From NCBI RefSeq assembly GCF_036014175.1, contig NZ_CP107917.1, positions 8,432,001 to 8,496,000 of the forward strand: DNA of 64,000 bases, written 5' to 3'. A program made the position numbers and the translations under genes. Below are positions 18,260 to 27,247 of this stretch, one piece after another (positions within the stretch are counted from its first letter, which is position 1; the number at the start of each line of letters is the position of its first letter). The notes under the pieces are model-generated. The model did not search any database and was not told where the DNA came from. It saw nothing but the letters and a program-made list of their open reading frames with translations. Source of the stretch: Streptomyces sp. NBC_00443. GTDB lineage: Bacteria > Actinomycetota > Actinomycetes > Streptomycetales > Streptomycetaceae.

Positions 18260-18268
18260 TTATCCACA
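18260..18268 (+). promoter_or_regulatory. Single DnaA-box-like 9-mer (TTATCCACA)
   Basis: Matches the E. coli consensus DnaA box exactly; isolated in the gap before the GAF/PucR gene. A single box does not indicate an origin; it may bind DnaA or be chance. Confidence 0.35.
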
Positions 18269-18290
18269 GGGCTGACGGGGTGGCGATGCG

Positions 18291-20254
18291 ATGAGCAATC
18301 CTGTCGGCATGTCCCGCGATCACGTGCACCCCGACCAGCGTTCCGCCACCGATGCCGGAGCGCCCCCGAGCAGCGCCGAGACTCCTTTCCTCGAACTGCT
18401 GGCCCGGGGCGCGTCCGCCGACGCCTACGAGCAGCCGGTGCTGCTCGCCCGCGCCGAGGGCAGAGCCACCGAGCGGATCGCCGCGCTCGAGCAGGCCAAG
18501 CTGCTCGCGCTGCGGGTGCGCTCCGAGCTGGAAGGGCGGCGCAGGCGCGAGGCCGAACTGTCGGCCCTCTTCGAGACGGCCCATGACCTGGCCGGGCTCC
18601 GGGACCTGGACGCCGTACTGCAGGCGATCGTGCAGCGTGCCCGGTCGCTGCTCGGCACGGACGTCGCCTACCTCAGCCTGAACGACCCGGCCAGGGGCGA
18701 CACCTACATGAGGGTGACCGAGGGCTCGGTCGCCGCCCGCTTCCAGCAACTGCGGCTCGGCATGGGGAGGGCCTCGGCGGACTGGTCGCGCAGACCGCCC
18801 GCCCCTATGTCACCGACGACTACTTCAAGGACGAGCGCTTCCAGCACACCCTCGCCATCGACTCCGGCGTGCGGGACGAGGGGCTGGTCGCCATTCTCGG
18901 GGTGCCGCTCATGCTGGGACACCATGTGATCGGTGTCCTCTTCGCGGCGGACCGGCGCGCCCGGGTCTTCGAGCGGGAGCAGATCGCGCTGCTCGGCTCC
19001 TTCGCCGCCCTCGCCGCGGCGGCCATCGACACCGCGAACCTGCTCACCGAGACCCGCTCGGCCCTCGCGGAGCTGGAGCGGGCCAACGAGATCATCCGTG
19101 ACCGCAGCGGAGTCATCGAACGGGCCTCGGAGGTGCACGACAGGCTCGCCGAGCTCGTGCTGCGCGGCGGCGGTGTCCACGACGTGGCCGCCGCCGTCTC
19201 CGAAGTCCTCGACGGCACGGTCGAGTTCGAGGAGGCCACCGCCGTCCCCGCCGGGGCCCTGGAGATCTCCCGCGTAGAAGGCCACGCGGAACGGCACGAA
19301 GACGACTGGATCGCAGCTGTCGCCGCGGGCGGCGAACTGCTCGGCGCGCTGGTCCTGCGCGGCCACCCGGGCCTCGATCCCGTCGACCAGCGCACTCTGG
19401 AACGGGCCGGGATGGTCACCTCGCTCCTGCTGCTCGCCCGCCGCTCCGCCGCCGAGGCCGAACAGCGCGTCCGGGGCGAGCTGTTGGACGACCTGCTCGA
19501 CGCCCGCGACCGTGACCCTCGTCTGCTGCGCGAGCGCGCGGCGCGGCTGGCCGCCGACCTCGATGCCACCCACGTGGTCCTCGCCGCCCGTCTCGAAGCG
19601 ACCGCCGCCGACGCCGACCAGGAGGCAGCCGCCCGCAGACGCCTGTGGTCCGCCGCGTCCCACCTCGCCGCCACCCGGCACGGTCTGGCCGCCGCCCGCG
19701 ACGGCGGCACGGTCCTGCTGCTCCCCCTCGAAGCGTCGGACACGGCGACCGACCTGGCCCGCCGCGCCGCCCGCCATCTCGGCACGGCCGTCCACGAGGC
19801 GGTCACGGTCGGAGCCTCCGCCCCGGTCGAGAACCTGGCCGCCCACCCGGAGGCCGTGGCCGCCGCCTACGAGGAAGGCCGGCGCTGTCTCGACGCCCTG
19901 CGGCTGCTCGGCCGCTCCGGGGACGGCGCCGCCGCGGAGGACTTCGGGTTCGTGGGACTGCTGCTGGCCGGTGACCGCGACATCGCGGGCTTCGTGGACC
20001 GCACGATCGGCAAGGTCGTCTCTTACGACGACCGCCGCGGCACCGACCTGTTGCGCACCCTCGACGCGTACTTCGCCTGCGGGATGAGCCCGGCCCGCAC
20101 CAAGGACGAACTGCACGTCCACGTGAACACGGTCGCTCAGCGCCTGGAACGCGTCGGCCGCCTTCTCGGCGACGACTGGCAGAGCCCCGCCCGCGCCCTC
20201 GAAATACAACTGGCCCTGCGGCTGCACCGGTTGTCCACCCCGGCACAGCGCTGA
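18291..20254 (+). pseudogene. GAF-domain PucR/CdaR-type transcriptional regulator, interrupted by a one-base frameshift
   Basis: Intended product about 655 residues. Coiled region around residues 50-90 (ERIAALEQAKLLALRVRSEL), then a GAF domain (about 95-250), a central region, and a C-terminal PucR-type helix-turn-helix ending ARTKDELHVHVNTVAQRL. The frame breaks in GMG...: adding one G to the run at 18764-18767 restores GMGEGLGGLVAQTARPY and joins the two frames perfectly, with the GAF ending EGLVAILGVPLMLG. No other lesion is visible in either part, so the defect is either recent or a sequencing error. Such regulators typically sense a small molecule and control catabolic genes; the convergent MHS transporter is a possible target. 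Confidence 0.8.
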
Positions 20255-20280
20255 CCCCCGCACGCGCGAGCGTACGGGGG
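20255..20280. terminator. Bidirectional terminator hairpin
   Basis: CCCCCGCACGC (20255-20265) pairs with GCGTACGGGGG (20270-20280), 10 of 11 positions, loop GCGA. Lies between the convergent GAF regulator and MHS transporter genes. Confidence 0.7.
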
Positions 20281-20309
20281 CCGGTTCTCGGATCAGGGTC
20301 CGTGGTGCT

Positions 20310-21695
20310 TCAGACGGTGTGCGCGTTCGCCGACCGGGCCGTCACGGGCTCCGCGTCGTCCACGGGCTCGATGTCGGCCAGGTCGCGGTGGCGGGTCTCC
20401 TTGGCCAGGCCGACCGCGATCACCGTGAGGACGGCCGCGGCGATGACGTACAGGGCGATCGGGGTGGAGTTGCCGTAGTCGGACAGCAGGGCGGTGGCGA
20501 TCAGCGGTGCGGGGGCGCCCGCCGCGACCGAGGCGAACTGCGCGCCGATCGAGGCACCGGAGTAGCGCATCCGGGTCGCGAACATCTCGGAGAAGAAGGC
20601 GGCCTGGGGTGCGTACATGGCGCCGTGCAGCACCAGTCCCACGGTCACCGCGAGGATCAGGTTGCCGAAGCCGCCGGTGTCGATGAGCGAGAAGAACGGG
20701 AACATCCACAGCCCGACGCCGACCGCGCCCAGCAGATAGACGGGCCGGCGGCCGATCCGGTCCGACAACGCACCCCAGGCCGGAATGACGGCGAAGTGCA
20801 CGGCGGAGGCGATGAGTACTGCATTGAGGGCGGTCTGCTTGGAGATGCCGGCCGAGGTGGTGGCGTAGACGAGGATGAAGGCGGTGATGACGTAGTAGCT
20901 GATGTTCTCCGCCATACGCGCGCCCATCGCCACCAGCACATCACGCCAGTGGTGCCGCAGTACGGATACCAGCGGCAGCTTCTCGGCCGGGGCCGCATGT
21001 GCGACCTTGCGCGCTTCCGCCTGGGCCAACGCCTGCTTGAAGACAGGCGATTCATCGACAGACAGACGAATCCACAAACCGACGATCACCAGTACACCGG
21101 AGAGCAGGAACGGGATCCGCCAGCCCCAGCTGACGAAGGCGCTGTCCGACAGCAGGGCCGTCAGCAGCGACAGCACGCCGGTCGCCAGCAACTGGCCCGC
21201 GGGCGCGCCGGTCTGCGGCCACGAGGCCCAGAAACCACGCCGCCGCGCGTCCCCGTGCTCGGACACCAGCAGCACGGCCCCGCCCCACTCACCACCGAGC
21301 GCGAAGCCCTGCACCAGGCGCAGCACGGTCAGCAGCACGGGCGCCGCGGTGCCGAGGGTCGCGTGCGTCGGCAGCAGCCCGATCGCGAAGGTCGCCCCAC
21401 CCATCAGCAGCAGACTCAACACCAGCAGCTTCTTGCGGCCGAGCCGGTCGCCGTAATGCCCGAACACAAGCGCACCCAGCGGACGGGCGGCGAACCCGAC
21501 GGCGTACGTCAGGAAGGACAGCAGCGTGCCGACGAGCGGATCGGAGTCCGGGAAGAACAGCTTGTTGAAGACGAGGGCGGCGGCGGAACCGTAGAGGAAG
21601 AAGTCGTACCACTCGATCGTGGTGCCGATGAGGCTGGCGGCGACTATGCGCTTGAGATTCCCGGATGGTGGGGGAGCGGTTGCTGCGGAGGCCAT
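20310..21695 (-). CDS. MFS transporter, metabolite:H+ symporter (MHS) family
   Basis: A 461-residue, 12-helix permease. The MHS signature TTIEWYDFFLYG sits at the first helix, followed by the MFS motif GHYGDRLGRKKLL between helices 2 and 3, GEWGGAVLL in helix 5 and SDRIGRRPVYL between helices 8 and 9. Relatives carry proline, betaine, citrate, ketoglutarate or shikimate with protons; the substrate here is undetermined. ATG 21695 is chosen for AGGAAG about 10 nt ahead; an upstream ATG at 21743 is in frame. A truncated copy of this gene's start and promoter occurs near 55.9 kb. Confidence 0.85.
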   Translation of the reverse strand: MASAATAPPPSGNLKRIVAASLIGTTIEWYDFFLYGSAAALVFNKLFFPDSDPLVGTLLSFLTYAVGFAARPLGALVFGHYGDRLGRKKLLVLSLLLMGGATFAIGLLPTHATLGTAAPVLLTVLRLVQGFALGGEWGGAVLLVSEHGDARRRGFWASWPQTGAPAGQLLATGVLSLLTALLSDSAFVSWGWRIPFLLSGVLVIVGLWIRLSVDESPVFKQALAQAEARKVAHAAPAEKLPLVSVLRHHWRDVLVAMGARMAENISYYVITAFILVYATTSAGISKQTALNAVLIASAVHFAVIPAWGALSDRIGRRPVYLLGAVGVGLWMFPFFSLIDTGGFGNLILAVTVGLVLHGAMYAPQAAFFSEMFATRMRYSGASIGAQFASVAAGAPAPLIATALLSDYGNSTPIALYVIAAAVLTVIAVGLAKETRHRDLADIEPVDDAEPVTARSANAHTV

Positions 21696-21820
21696 GTGCG
21701 CCACTTCCTCGTGTGCGGTGGGGACGGGTAGGTTTTCGCACACCGTAGAAACGTGCAGGTCAGGCGCACATGTGGTGGGACAACATAGTTCAGTGCCGGG
21801 CTATGCGTCTGGCCCCCATG
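21604..21820 (-). repeat. Promoter and 5' end of MHS transporter shared with 55832-56050
   Basis: This stretch (first ~30 codons plus ~125 bp upstream) is roughly 80-85% identical by eye to 55832-56050. Conserved upstream core, minus strand: CCCACCACATGTG and TGACCTGC. It includes the CACATGTG palindrome. Confidence 0.75.
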
Positions 21821-22409
21821 CCCGCTCGTCGGGGGGTGATTGAAGGGCTCGACGGGGCCAGAAGGCGAGTGCCTGTGATGTGTCATTACTGGTGATTTGA
21901 CGGTGGCGTGCTGACTCCGGTGCTGGTTTGGTGCTGACTGAAAGCCCATGTCATCACCCGTCTTCACCGTTCCCGTGCTGACTTGGTGCTGACTACGCTG
22001 CGTTGAAGTCCGGCGTTTGGTGTTGATCGGGCAAGCGATCCTGATGGGCAACTCCAGGGTCGTCTCGCTGTTTGCAGAGCGCCTCTTCGACGCAGACAGC
22101 GGACCTTGAACGGGCTTCGCGAGGTCTGCCCTGGGGCGCAGCGGTGTCACTTGATGTCGGGAGATTCTTGGTCTGCTCGCGGTGCGCCCTACGTGGCGCT
22201 GTGATCGTCGAAACGAGAGTCGGCGGGGATCTGAAGGCCTTTGACCGATATGGGGTCTGTGAGGGAGGGGACACCGAGGTCGGTCGCCAGGCTTGCGATA
22301 TCCGCGTGGAGCGCGCCGAGCGGGGTCAAGACTTTGGTGCACGCGCGCACTGCGTGGCCGGGCCTGCCCCTGACCCAGGGCACGCACACACCCCCGCCGG
22401 GACCGTCGT
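21821..22409. other. Long non-coding gap
   Basis: About 590 bp between the MHS transporter promoter and the exonuclease-TerD gene. Contains four copies of GTGCTGACT (see repeat). No recognisable protein; short frames here lack coding-type codon bias or homology I can name. Confidence 0.5.
21908..21994. repeat. Paired GTGCTGACT repeats
   Basis: GTGCTGACT at 21908, 21931, 21975 and 21986; the second and fourth copies extend to TTGGTGCTGACT (21928-21939, 21983-21994). Arranged as two similar pairs about 60 bp apart. Confidence 0.6.
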
Positions 22410-24320
22410 TCAGTCGGCGATGTCGACCCCGTATCCGCGTGCGAGGGCGTCCAAGCCGTGGTCGTAGCCTTGGCCGACGGCTCGTAGGCGCCAGACCGGA
22501 CCTCTGCGGTAGATTTCCGCGAGCAGCATGCTGCGTTCGGTGGTGGCGGCGTCCAGGGTGGCCCGGGCGAGAGGTGCCCCGCTGCTGCCGGGGGCCGCAC
22601 CGATCTGGATCGCACCGACCGTTCCGAAGGCGGCGGCGCCGTCGATGGCCGCAGCGACGACGACCTTGCGCGTTGCGGGTGGCAGGGATGCCAGGTTGAG
22701 GGCGATGGTCTGTTCGGCCGGGCCGCCGGTCAGCAGTCGCACAGTTCCGGCGGGGCTCTCCGGAGCTCCGTAGAAGATGAAGTCCTCGTCGAAGGTGACC
22801 TGTTCGTCCTCGTCGAGGAGGAAGGCGACGACGTCGATCTCGTAGTCGGTGTGCGGGGCCCAGCCGGCGGTGACATACCACTCCCGCGCGGGTCTGCCGT
22901 GCGGCATGGGCAGGTCGATGACGCCGCCTCTCGGCATCACGTGCGGTTCCTGAGGCCGGAGAACTTCTTCGACCGGGGCGGTGGCGGGTGGAGTGGTGAG
23001 CCAATGGAGGTCGTGCACGGGGAGTCCAAGGGCAGTGATGCGGCTCATGCGCCGGTCACCCTCCCCTCCCGGCAGCAGTACGACATCGGTGACGCTGGCG
23101 GACAGGTTGACCGCCGCGGACCCGCCCAGCTCGACGACGCGGGTACGAGCCGCCGCGGCATCGGCATGGGCACCACCGAGCACCAGCACGCGACGCCTGG
23201 CCAGGGGCTTGCCCAAGGTGCCGACGGAGGGCTCCGGTTGGCGCGGAGCGGGTACTGACACACCAGAAGCGGCCGTGTGGGGGGTGGCTGCTTCCGAGAG
23301 GGGCGCGGTAGGGGCTGTGACGGGAGCCAACTCCGCGGGCACTACGACTGGTTCCGCTTCCGGCTCAGCCACGGGGACGGCAACGACGGCCGTCGCCTCA
23401 TGCAATGTCCCCGGCCGTACGTCGGCCAGCAGTCGCAGGAAGGTGTGCTCGTCGATGACCGGCACGCCTTCGGCGAGTGCGCGTCGGGCCTTTGCCGAAT
23501 CGGACGCTGGTTCATTGGTGACCAGCACGCTGGTGTGTCGGCTTACGGAGGTCATCATGTTCAGCCCGGCGGCAACCGCCCGCCCGACCAGCTCCGCCCG
23601 GGCATGGGCGGTCTCGCCGGTGATCGCAACTTTCATCCCTTGCTGGAGAGGTCCGGCGGGAATGAGCCGTCCCGGATTGCGGTAGGCGCAGGGGGTCTTC
23701 GGCGGCTTCGGCGTGAACTGCGATTCCGCCCGGGGCGGGCAGGTCACGAGCGGCAAGGGCAGATCGAGCTGTGCTGCCTCGCGCAGGGACGCCCGCAGGA
23801 TTCCGGCCAGTACACGGGTGTCGTCCAGCGCATCGTGAGCACGCTGCTGGGGGACGCCGTAATGGGCGGCGAGGGTACCGAGCTTCATGTCGTCTGTCGG
23901 CGGATCCACCTGGCGATTCAGTGCAAGGGTGCAAAGCCGCTGCGACACCGGCAGCCACATGCGAGCCCGGGCGAACTCGTAGGCCAGGAAGTCGTAGTCG
24001 AACTGGGCGTTGTGGGCGACCAGGACCCGGTCCTGAAGCATCGCTCCGATCCGCCCGGCGACCTGGTCGAACGTCGGCGCACCGCGCAGTCGCTCGACGG
24101 TCAGCCCGTGCACCTCAACCGGTCCCGGATCGCAGCCCGGATTGAGCAGCGTCGAGAACTCCCCGGTCTGCTCGCCGTCCGGACCAATCGTGATCACCGC
24201 GACGGACAGCACGCGGTCTCGCCGGGCTATGAGGCCCGACGTTTCCACATCAACCAAGGCCCAGTCGTAGGCGTAGTCGTCCATGGCGGGCACATCGAAG
24301 GAGGTGGAGACGAGATTCAT
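22410..24320 (-). CDS. DEDDh exonuclease - BRCT - BRCT - TerD fusion protein
   Basis: A 636-residue cytoplasmic protein. Residues about 18-195 are a DnaQ/epsilon-type 3'-5' exonuclease with all five catalytic positions: Asp24 and Glu26 (VDVETSGL), Asp108 (HNAQFDYDFL), His162 and Asp167 (AHDALDDTRVL). Residues about 225-300 and 370-440 resemble two BRCT domains (MKVAITGETAHARAELV and RRVLVLGGAHADAAAA). Residues about 470-636 form a TerD domain ending VWRLRAVGQGYDHGLDAL. The domain set suggests nucleic-acid processing in a stress response; target unknown. A Pro/Glu/Ala-rich linker near 305-365 separates the BRCTs. ATG 24320 or 24284 could be the start; neither has a clear ribosome site. Confidence 0.85.
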   Translation of the reverse strand: MNLVSTSFDVPAMDDYAYDWALVDVETSGLIARRDRVLSVAVITIGPDGEQTGEFSTLLNPGCDPGPVEVHGLTVERLRGAPTFDQVAGRIGAMLQDRVLVAHNAQFDYDFLAYEFARARMWLPVSQRLCTLALNRQVDPPTDDMKLGTLAAHYGVPQQRAHDALDDTRVLAGILRASLREAAQLDLPLPLVTCPPRAESQFTPKPPKTPCAYRNPGRLIPAGPLQQGMKVAITGETAHARAELVGRAVAAGLNMMTSVSRHTSVLVTNEPASDSAKARRALAEGVPVIDEHTFLRLLADVRPGTLHEATAVVAVPVAEPEAEPVVVPAELAPVTAPTAPLSEAATPHTAASGVSVPAPRQPEPSVGTLGKPLARRRVLVLGGAHADAAAARTRVVELGGSAAVNLSASVTDVVLLPGGEGDRRMSRITALGLPVHDLHWLTTPPATAPVEEVLRPQEPHVMPRGGVIDLPMPHGRPAREWYVTAGWAPHTDYEIDVVAFLLDEDEQVTFDEDFIFYGAPESPAGTVRLLTGGPAEQTIALNLASLPPATRKVVVAAAIDGAAAFGTVGAIQIGAAPGSSGAPLARATLDAATTERSMLLAEIYRRGPVWRLRAVGQGYDHGLDALARGYGVDIAD

Positions 24321-24380
24321 GGCGGCAAGGATGATCTGATATCCAGTCCTCCTTCAACCTGTATGGCGATTTGCCCTCAT

Positions 24381-24950
24381 CTAGACCCGTACTTCGCGGG
24401 TCGTTGATTCGTATGGTGTGACCGGTCCGGGGGTGTCCCCGGGCCGGTGGTGTGGCGTTGGGTGTGTCGAAGTCTTCCCGGTCCCCGCGGACACGGTCCC
24501 AGCGTCAGCGCTTTGAAGTAGCGGTTACCTCCGTGGTGGAGAAACGTCTGGGCGCTCTGCCTGTCGTTTCCGAGTTCACTCGTCGGCTGGATCTGTCCGG
24601 TATCGTCGATGGAGTGTGTCCGGGCGGTGCGAGTGCGCTGGTGACGCACAGGCAGGTGATCGAGGCACTGGTGGCCAATCGGCTGACCGCGCCCGCACCG
24701 TTGGTGCGGGTTGGAGACTGGGCCCGCACCTGGGCGGTGTAGGAGGCCTTCGGGATCGACGCCGGCCTACTCAACGACGACCGGCTTGCCCGGGCCATGG
24801 ACGCGATCGCCCCACATCTGGAGCACATCACCGGGACCGTCGGGGCGCGGGCGATCGGAGAGTTCGGCATCGATGTATCCCGCCTGCACTGGGACATGAC
24901 CAGCATGTCCGTGCAGGGCGCTTACCCGGCCGAGGGTCAGGATGAGGACG
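24381..24950 (+). mobile_element. Remnant of an IS1634-family insertion sequence
   Basis: Left part of an IS element: a non-coding end beginning about TAGACCCGTACTTCGCGGG, a hairpin at 24421-24448, then the 5' third of a transposase gene. The right two-thirds are gone; similarity stops near 24950 inside the membrane-protein gene that follows. The exact left end is inferred. Confidence 0.65.
24421..24448. repeat. Strong hairpin in IS left end
   Basis: ACCGGTCCGGGG pairs with CCCCGGGCCGGT (one wobble), loop GTGT. Lies upstream of the transposase frame; IS elements often carry such a stem to block read-through. Confidence 0.5.
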
Positions 24951-24954
24951 CCGC
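24452..24954 (+). pseudogene. IS1634-family transposase, N-terminal fragment with internal stop
   Basis: Encodes VEKRLGALPVVSEFTRRLDL, THRQVIEALVANRL, then a TAG at 24740-24742 where GAG (Glu) would be expected in WAVEEAFGI, then continues in the same frame through LNDDRLARAMDAIAPHLEH and LHWDMTSMSVQGAYPAE. This is the DUF4277-type N-terminal region of IS1634/IS4-class transposases. The catalytic core is missing because of the 3' truncation. Not functional. Confidence 0.8.
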
Positions 24955-25461
24955 CCGGCGTAACTCCCCTGCCGCAAAGGCGACATATGCGGCTCCAGCA
25001 AAGAGCATGCCTGGGATCGCAAGCATGGACCGCTGATCGCTCTCGAGGACGGCCTCGTACTGGCTGTGCGAAACCTCAATCGTGCCGCGTGCGTAGGGAG
25101 TCGTGTCGAAAACGAAGTATCGGCCATCCTTGACCTCTGGCGCCTGCAAGTTCCCCGCGTCAGCCGTGCTGAAAAGCATCAGCAGGACTCCCGAGATTGC
25201 CAGAGCTCCAAGAACTGCCTGCAACCTGCCAGGCAGACATCGAAAGGCGAGCCACATCGAGTGCCGGTCTGCCCCACTCAGGAACATGCGCACCAAGGCA
25301 GCTATAAACATTGGGAAGAGAAGCACCACGATCGCCACCATCGGCCACTTCGAGCCCGACAGCGGCAAGGTCCCCGGCAGCCACGTGAGCCCGGCGAGCA
25401 ACAGCAGCACGGTACTCAACCCGGCCGCGATCCCCCCGTGCAACTTGAAACTCCACTCCAT
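24937..25461 (-). CDS. Hypothetical three- or four-helix membrane protein, 3' end altered by IS remnant
   Basis: A 174-residue protein with hydrophobic helices near residues 10-30, 40-62, 80-98 and 145-165 and one extracytoplasmic segment (DGRYFVFDTTPYARG). I recognise no family. The last codons (ASSS and stop) lie inside DNA that matches the opposing transposase fragment, so the natural C-terminus was probably replaced when the IS was inserted or deleted. It also carries a TTA codon at 24961-24963, close to that junction. Expression and function uncertain. Confidence 0.55.
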   Translation of the reverse strand: MEWSFKLHGGIAAGLSTVLLLLAGLTWLPGTLPLSGSKWPMVAIVVLLFPMFIAALVRMFLSGADRHSMWLAFRCLPGRLQAVLGALAISGVLLMLFSTADAGNLQAPEVKDGRYFVFDTTPYARGTIEVSHSQYEAVLESDQRSMLAIPGMLFAGAAYVAFAAGELRRAASSS

Positions 25462-25620
25462 ACCCCAGAGCCTGCCACGCGCGCCGCCTCAACCTCATTG
25501 CCGGGGCTCGGCAGAGATGACTGCTCCCCGATGCCGGGTTCCGCTTCGAGCCAGCAGATGAACTGCCTTCGGAGCTGAGGCCAACACCGGCCCCCAGCAT
25601 GGTCGGCAACAAGAACCAAG

Positions 25621-26268
25621 TTCAGAGAAGGCGTCATCAACCAGGGCCTGTTCTACCTGGCGTGGCTGATGGACCATCGCGCCGAGTTCGAGCACCTGGT
25701 CCGCGACCGGCTCGGGGTGACGGCCGCGTCCCAGGTCCTGTGGAGCGGCCCGCGCCTGATCTGTATCGCTGGCGACTTCACGCGCTACGACGTGCATGCC
25801 GTGCGTGAGCACCGGCGGTCGATCGACCTGGTCCGCTACCGACTCTTCGGCAGCGACTTGCTCGGGCTTGAGACTGTGGCGTCCGCGAGCGGCGTGGCAC
25901 GCCGGGCGCGCCGCCAGGCGGTTGCCCAGGCGGCAGCCGACGTCCAGGGTGCGTCGGTGGTGGAGCTGGCGAGCGCGGTCGACGAGGCACCGTTCGGACT
26001 CGGGGACGGTGTGAACCGTGTCGAGCGCAAGCAGTACCGGGCGTATCAGTGGTTGCGGAACTTCGCCTGCCTCTGCCCGCCGCAGCGCAGCAAGCTGCTG
26101 GTCTACCTGAAGGTCGACCCGCAGGACGTCGACCTCGTGCCGGGATTCACCCGTGACGTGTCAGGTCTCGGTCACCACGGGACGGGTGATCTGGAGGTGC
26201 AGCTGCGTACGCCGAAGGACGTGGAGCGGGCGAAGGATCTGTTCCGGGCCAGCTACGCGGCGGCGTGA
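25621..26268 (+). pseudogene. DUF5655-type protein, 5' truncated
   Basis: The frame is homologous-looking from FREGVINQGLFYLAWLMDH (25621) through the C-terminus, but no start codon precedes it; the first ATG is at 25669, inside the conserved region. The ending YLKVDPQDVDLVPGFTRDV and GTGDLEVQLRTPKDVERA is the DUF5655 domain found at the C-terminus of actinobacterial proteins, probably nucleic-acid related. About the first third or more of the protein is missing. A 199-residue product from 25669 is possible but likely non-functional. Confidence 0.65.
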
Positions 26269-26391
26269 TTGCCTGCCGGCCTCTGGTTTCTATGTGTCGT
26301 GGGGTGATGCCTTTCGACGTGCGAGTAGGGCGTGGCGGTGGACTACAGATGATGCGCGGGTTCGCCGGTTTGGCGAACAGGCGATCCCGCG

Positions 26392-27168
26392 CTATGTTGC
26401 CCCGCTCTTTTGTGCCGATGACCAGCGTGAACGGCTGGCAGCGCGGTTGGCCGCGACCGAGGGAGGGGCTGGCGGGCTCGTGATGAGGCTCGTTCTGCGT
26501 TTGGGGCTGGCGGTTTGTGGGCGGCGAAGGCCGGTTTCGTGGGCGAGGGTCTCGGAGAGGTTGGCCAGCAGCGAACTCGGGGTGTGCGGGGACGCGGTGA
26601 CAGCCCAGGTGGGCCGGTCACGGTCGGGACCGGCCCAGACGGTCCAGGTGCCCAGGTTCTGTCTCGGGTGCTGGGCCGCGAAGGCATCGAACTGTACGCC
26701 AGCGTCTCCGCCGGGGGACGTCCAGCGGATCCACCGCTCGTCCACGGTGTGCTTTCATCCGGCGTCGGAGAGGGGCTGCGTGGCCGCGGTGAACATCTTC
26801 TCGTCCACCGGGGTGCCGATGGCGGTGTCCCAGCCGTCGCCGTCGGCGAGGTGATTCAGAAGCTGCTCCATTACCGGGGCAGGGGTGGCGCCGGTCGCGG
26901 TGAGGTGCCACATGCGGTCGGAGACGGGTGTCTCGTAGGCGGCCACGGTCCATGCTGTTTCGTGAGCGGGTGTTTCGTGGACGCGCTCGATGCGCAGGGC
27001 CTGGGACTCGTGGATGGCATGGGTCGTCGCGTCTGACCAGGTCCTTTCCCTGTCAAGTTCGGCGTGTTGCAGTAGACCGCGCTCGTGGGCTGCCTTGTGT
27101 CGATGAGCCCGATTCCCCCCAGGGCTAACCTCACGTAATTCCCCACCTCTCCGAGGCGTCAGACCGTG
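26392..27168 (-). pseudogene. DUF317 protein with an internal stop codon
   Basis: On the minus strand one frame reads continuously from about 27168 to 26392 except for a TGA at 26755-26757. Upstream part: HETAWTVAAYETPVSDRMWHL and LADGDGWDTAIGTPVDEK. Downstream part: VDERWIRWTSPGGDAG, WTVWAGPDRDRPTWAVTAS and LLANLSETLAH. Both halves are DUF317-type modules seen in Streptomyces accessory regions. The stop falls where the family has Trp before KHTVD (TGG to TGA). No convincing start codon remains at the 5' end. Function of the family is unknown. Confidence 0.75.
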
Positions 27169-27247
27169 TCACGTCCCTGCCGTGCTGCTGTAGTCCTAGG
27201 CCGGAGGTCGGTAGGCAAGAGACGCATGGCACCACAAAATTGGCGAT

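Noticed and set aside
18260-18268. Replication origin because of a consensus DnaA box
   Set aside because: Only one box and no cluster, AT-rich unwinding region or dnaA/dnaN genes nearby.
21821-22409. Integration site or prophage end near the GTGCTGACT repeats
   Set aside because: No integrase, tRNA or core-type duplication found; repeats alone are not enough.
22072-22467. Plus-strand frame of 131 codons in the gap before the exonuclease gene
   Set aside because: No ribosome site or family likeness, partly overlaps the end of the exonuclease-TerD gene.
24421-24448. Rho-independent terminator of a gene upstream
   Set aside because: The upstream gene reads the other way; the hairpin fits better as part of the IS left end.
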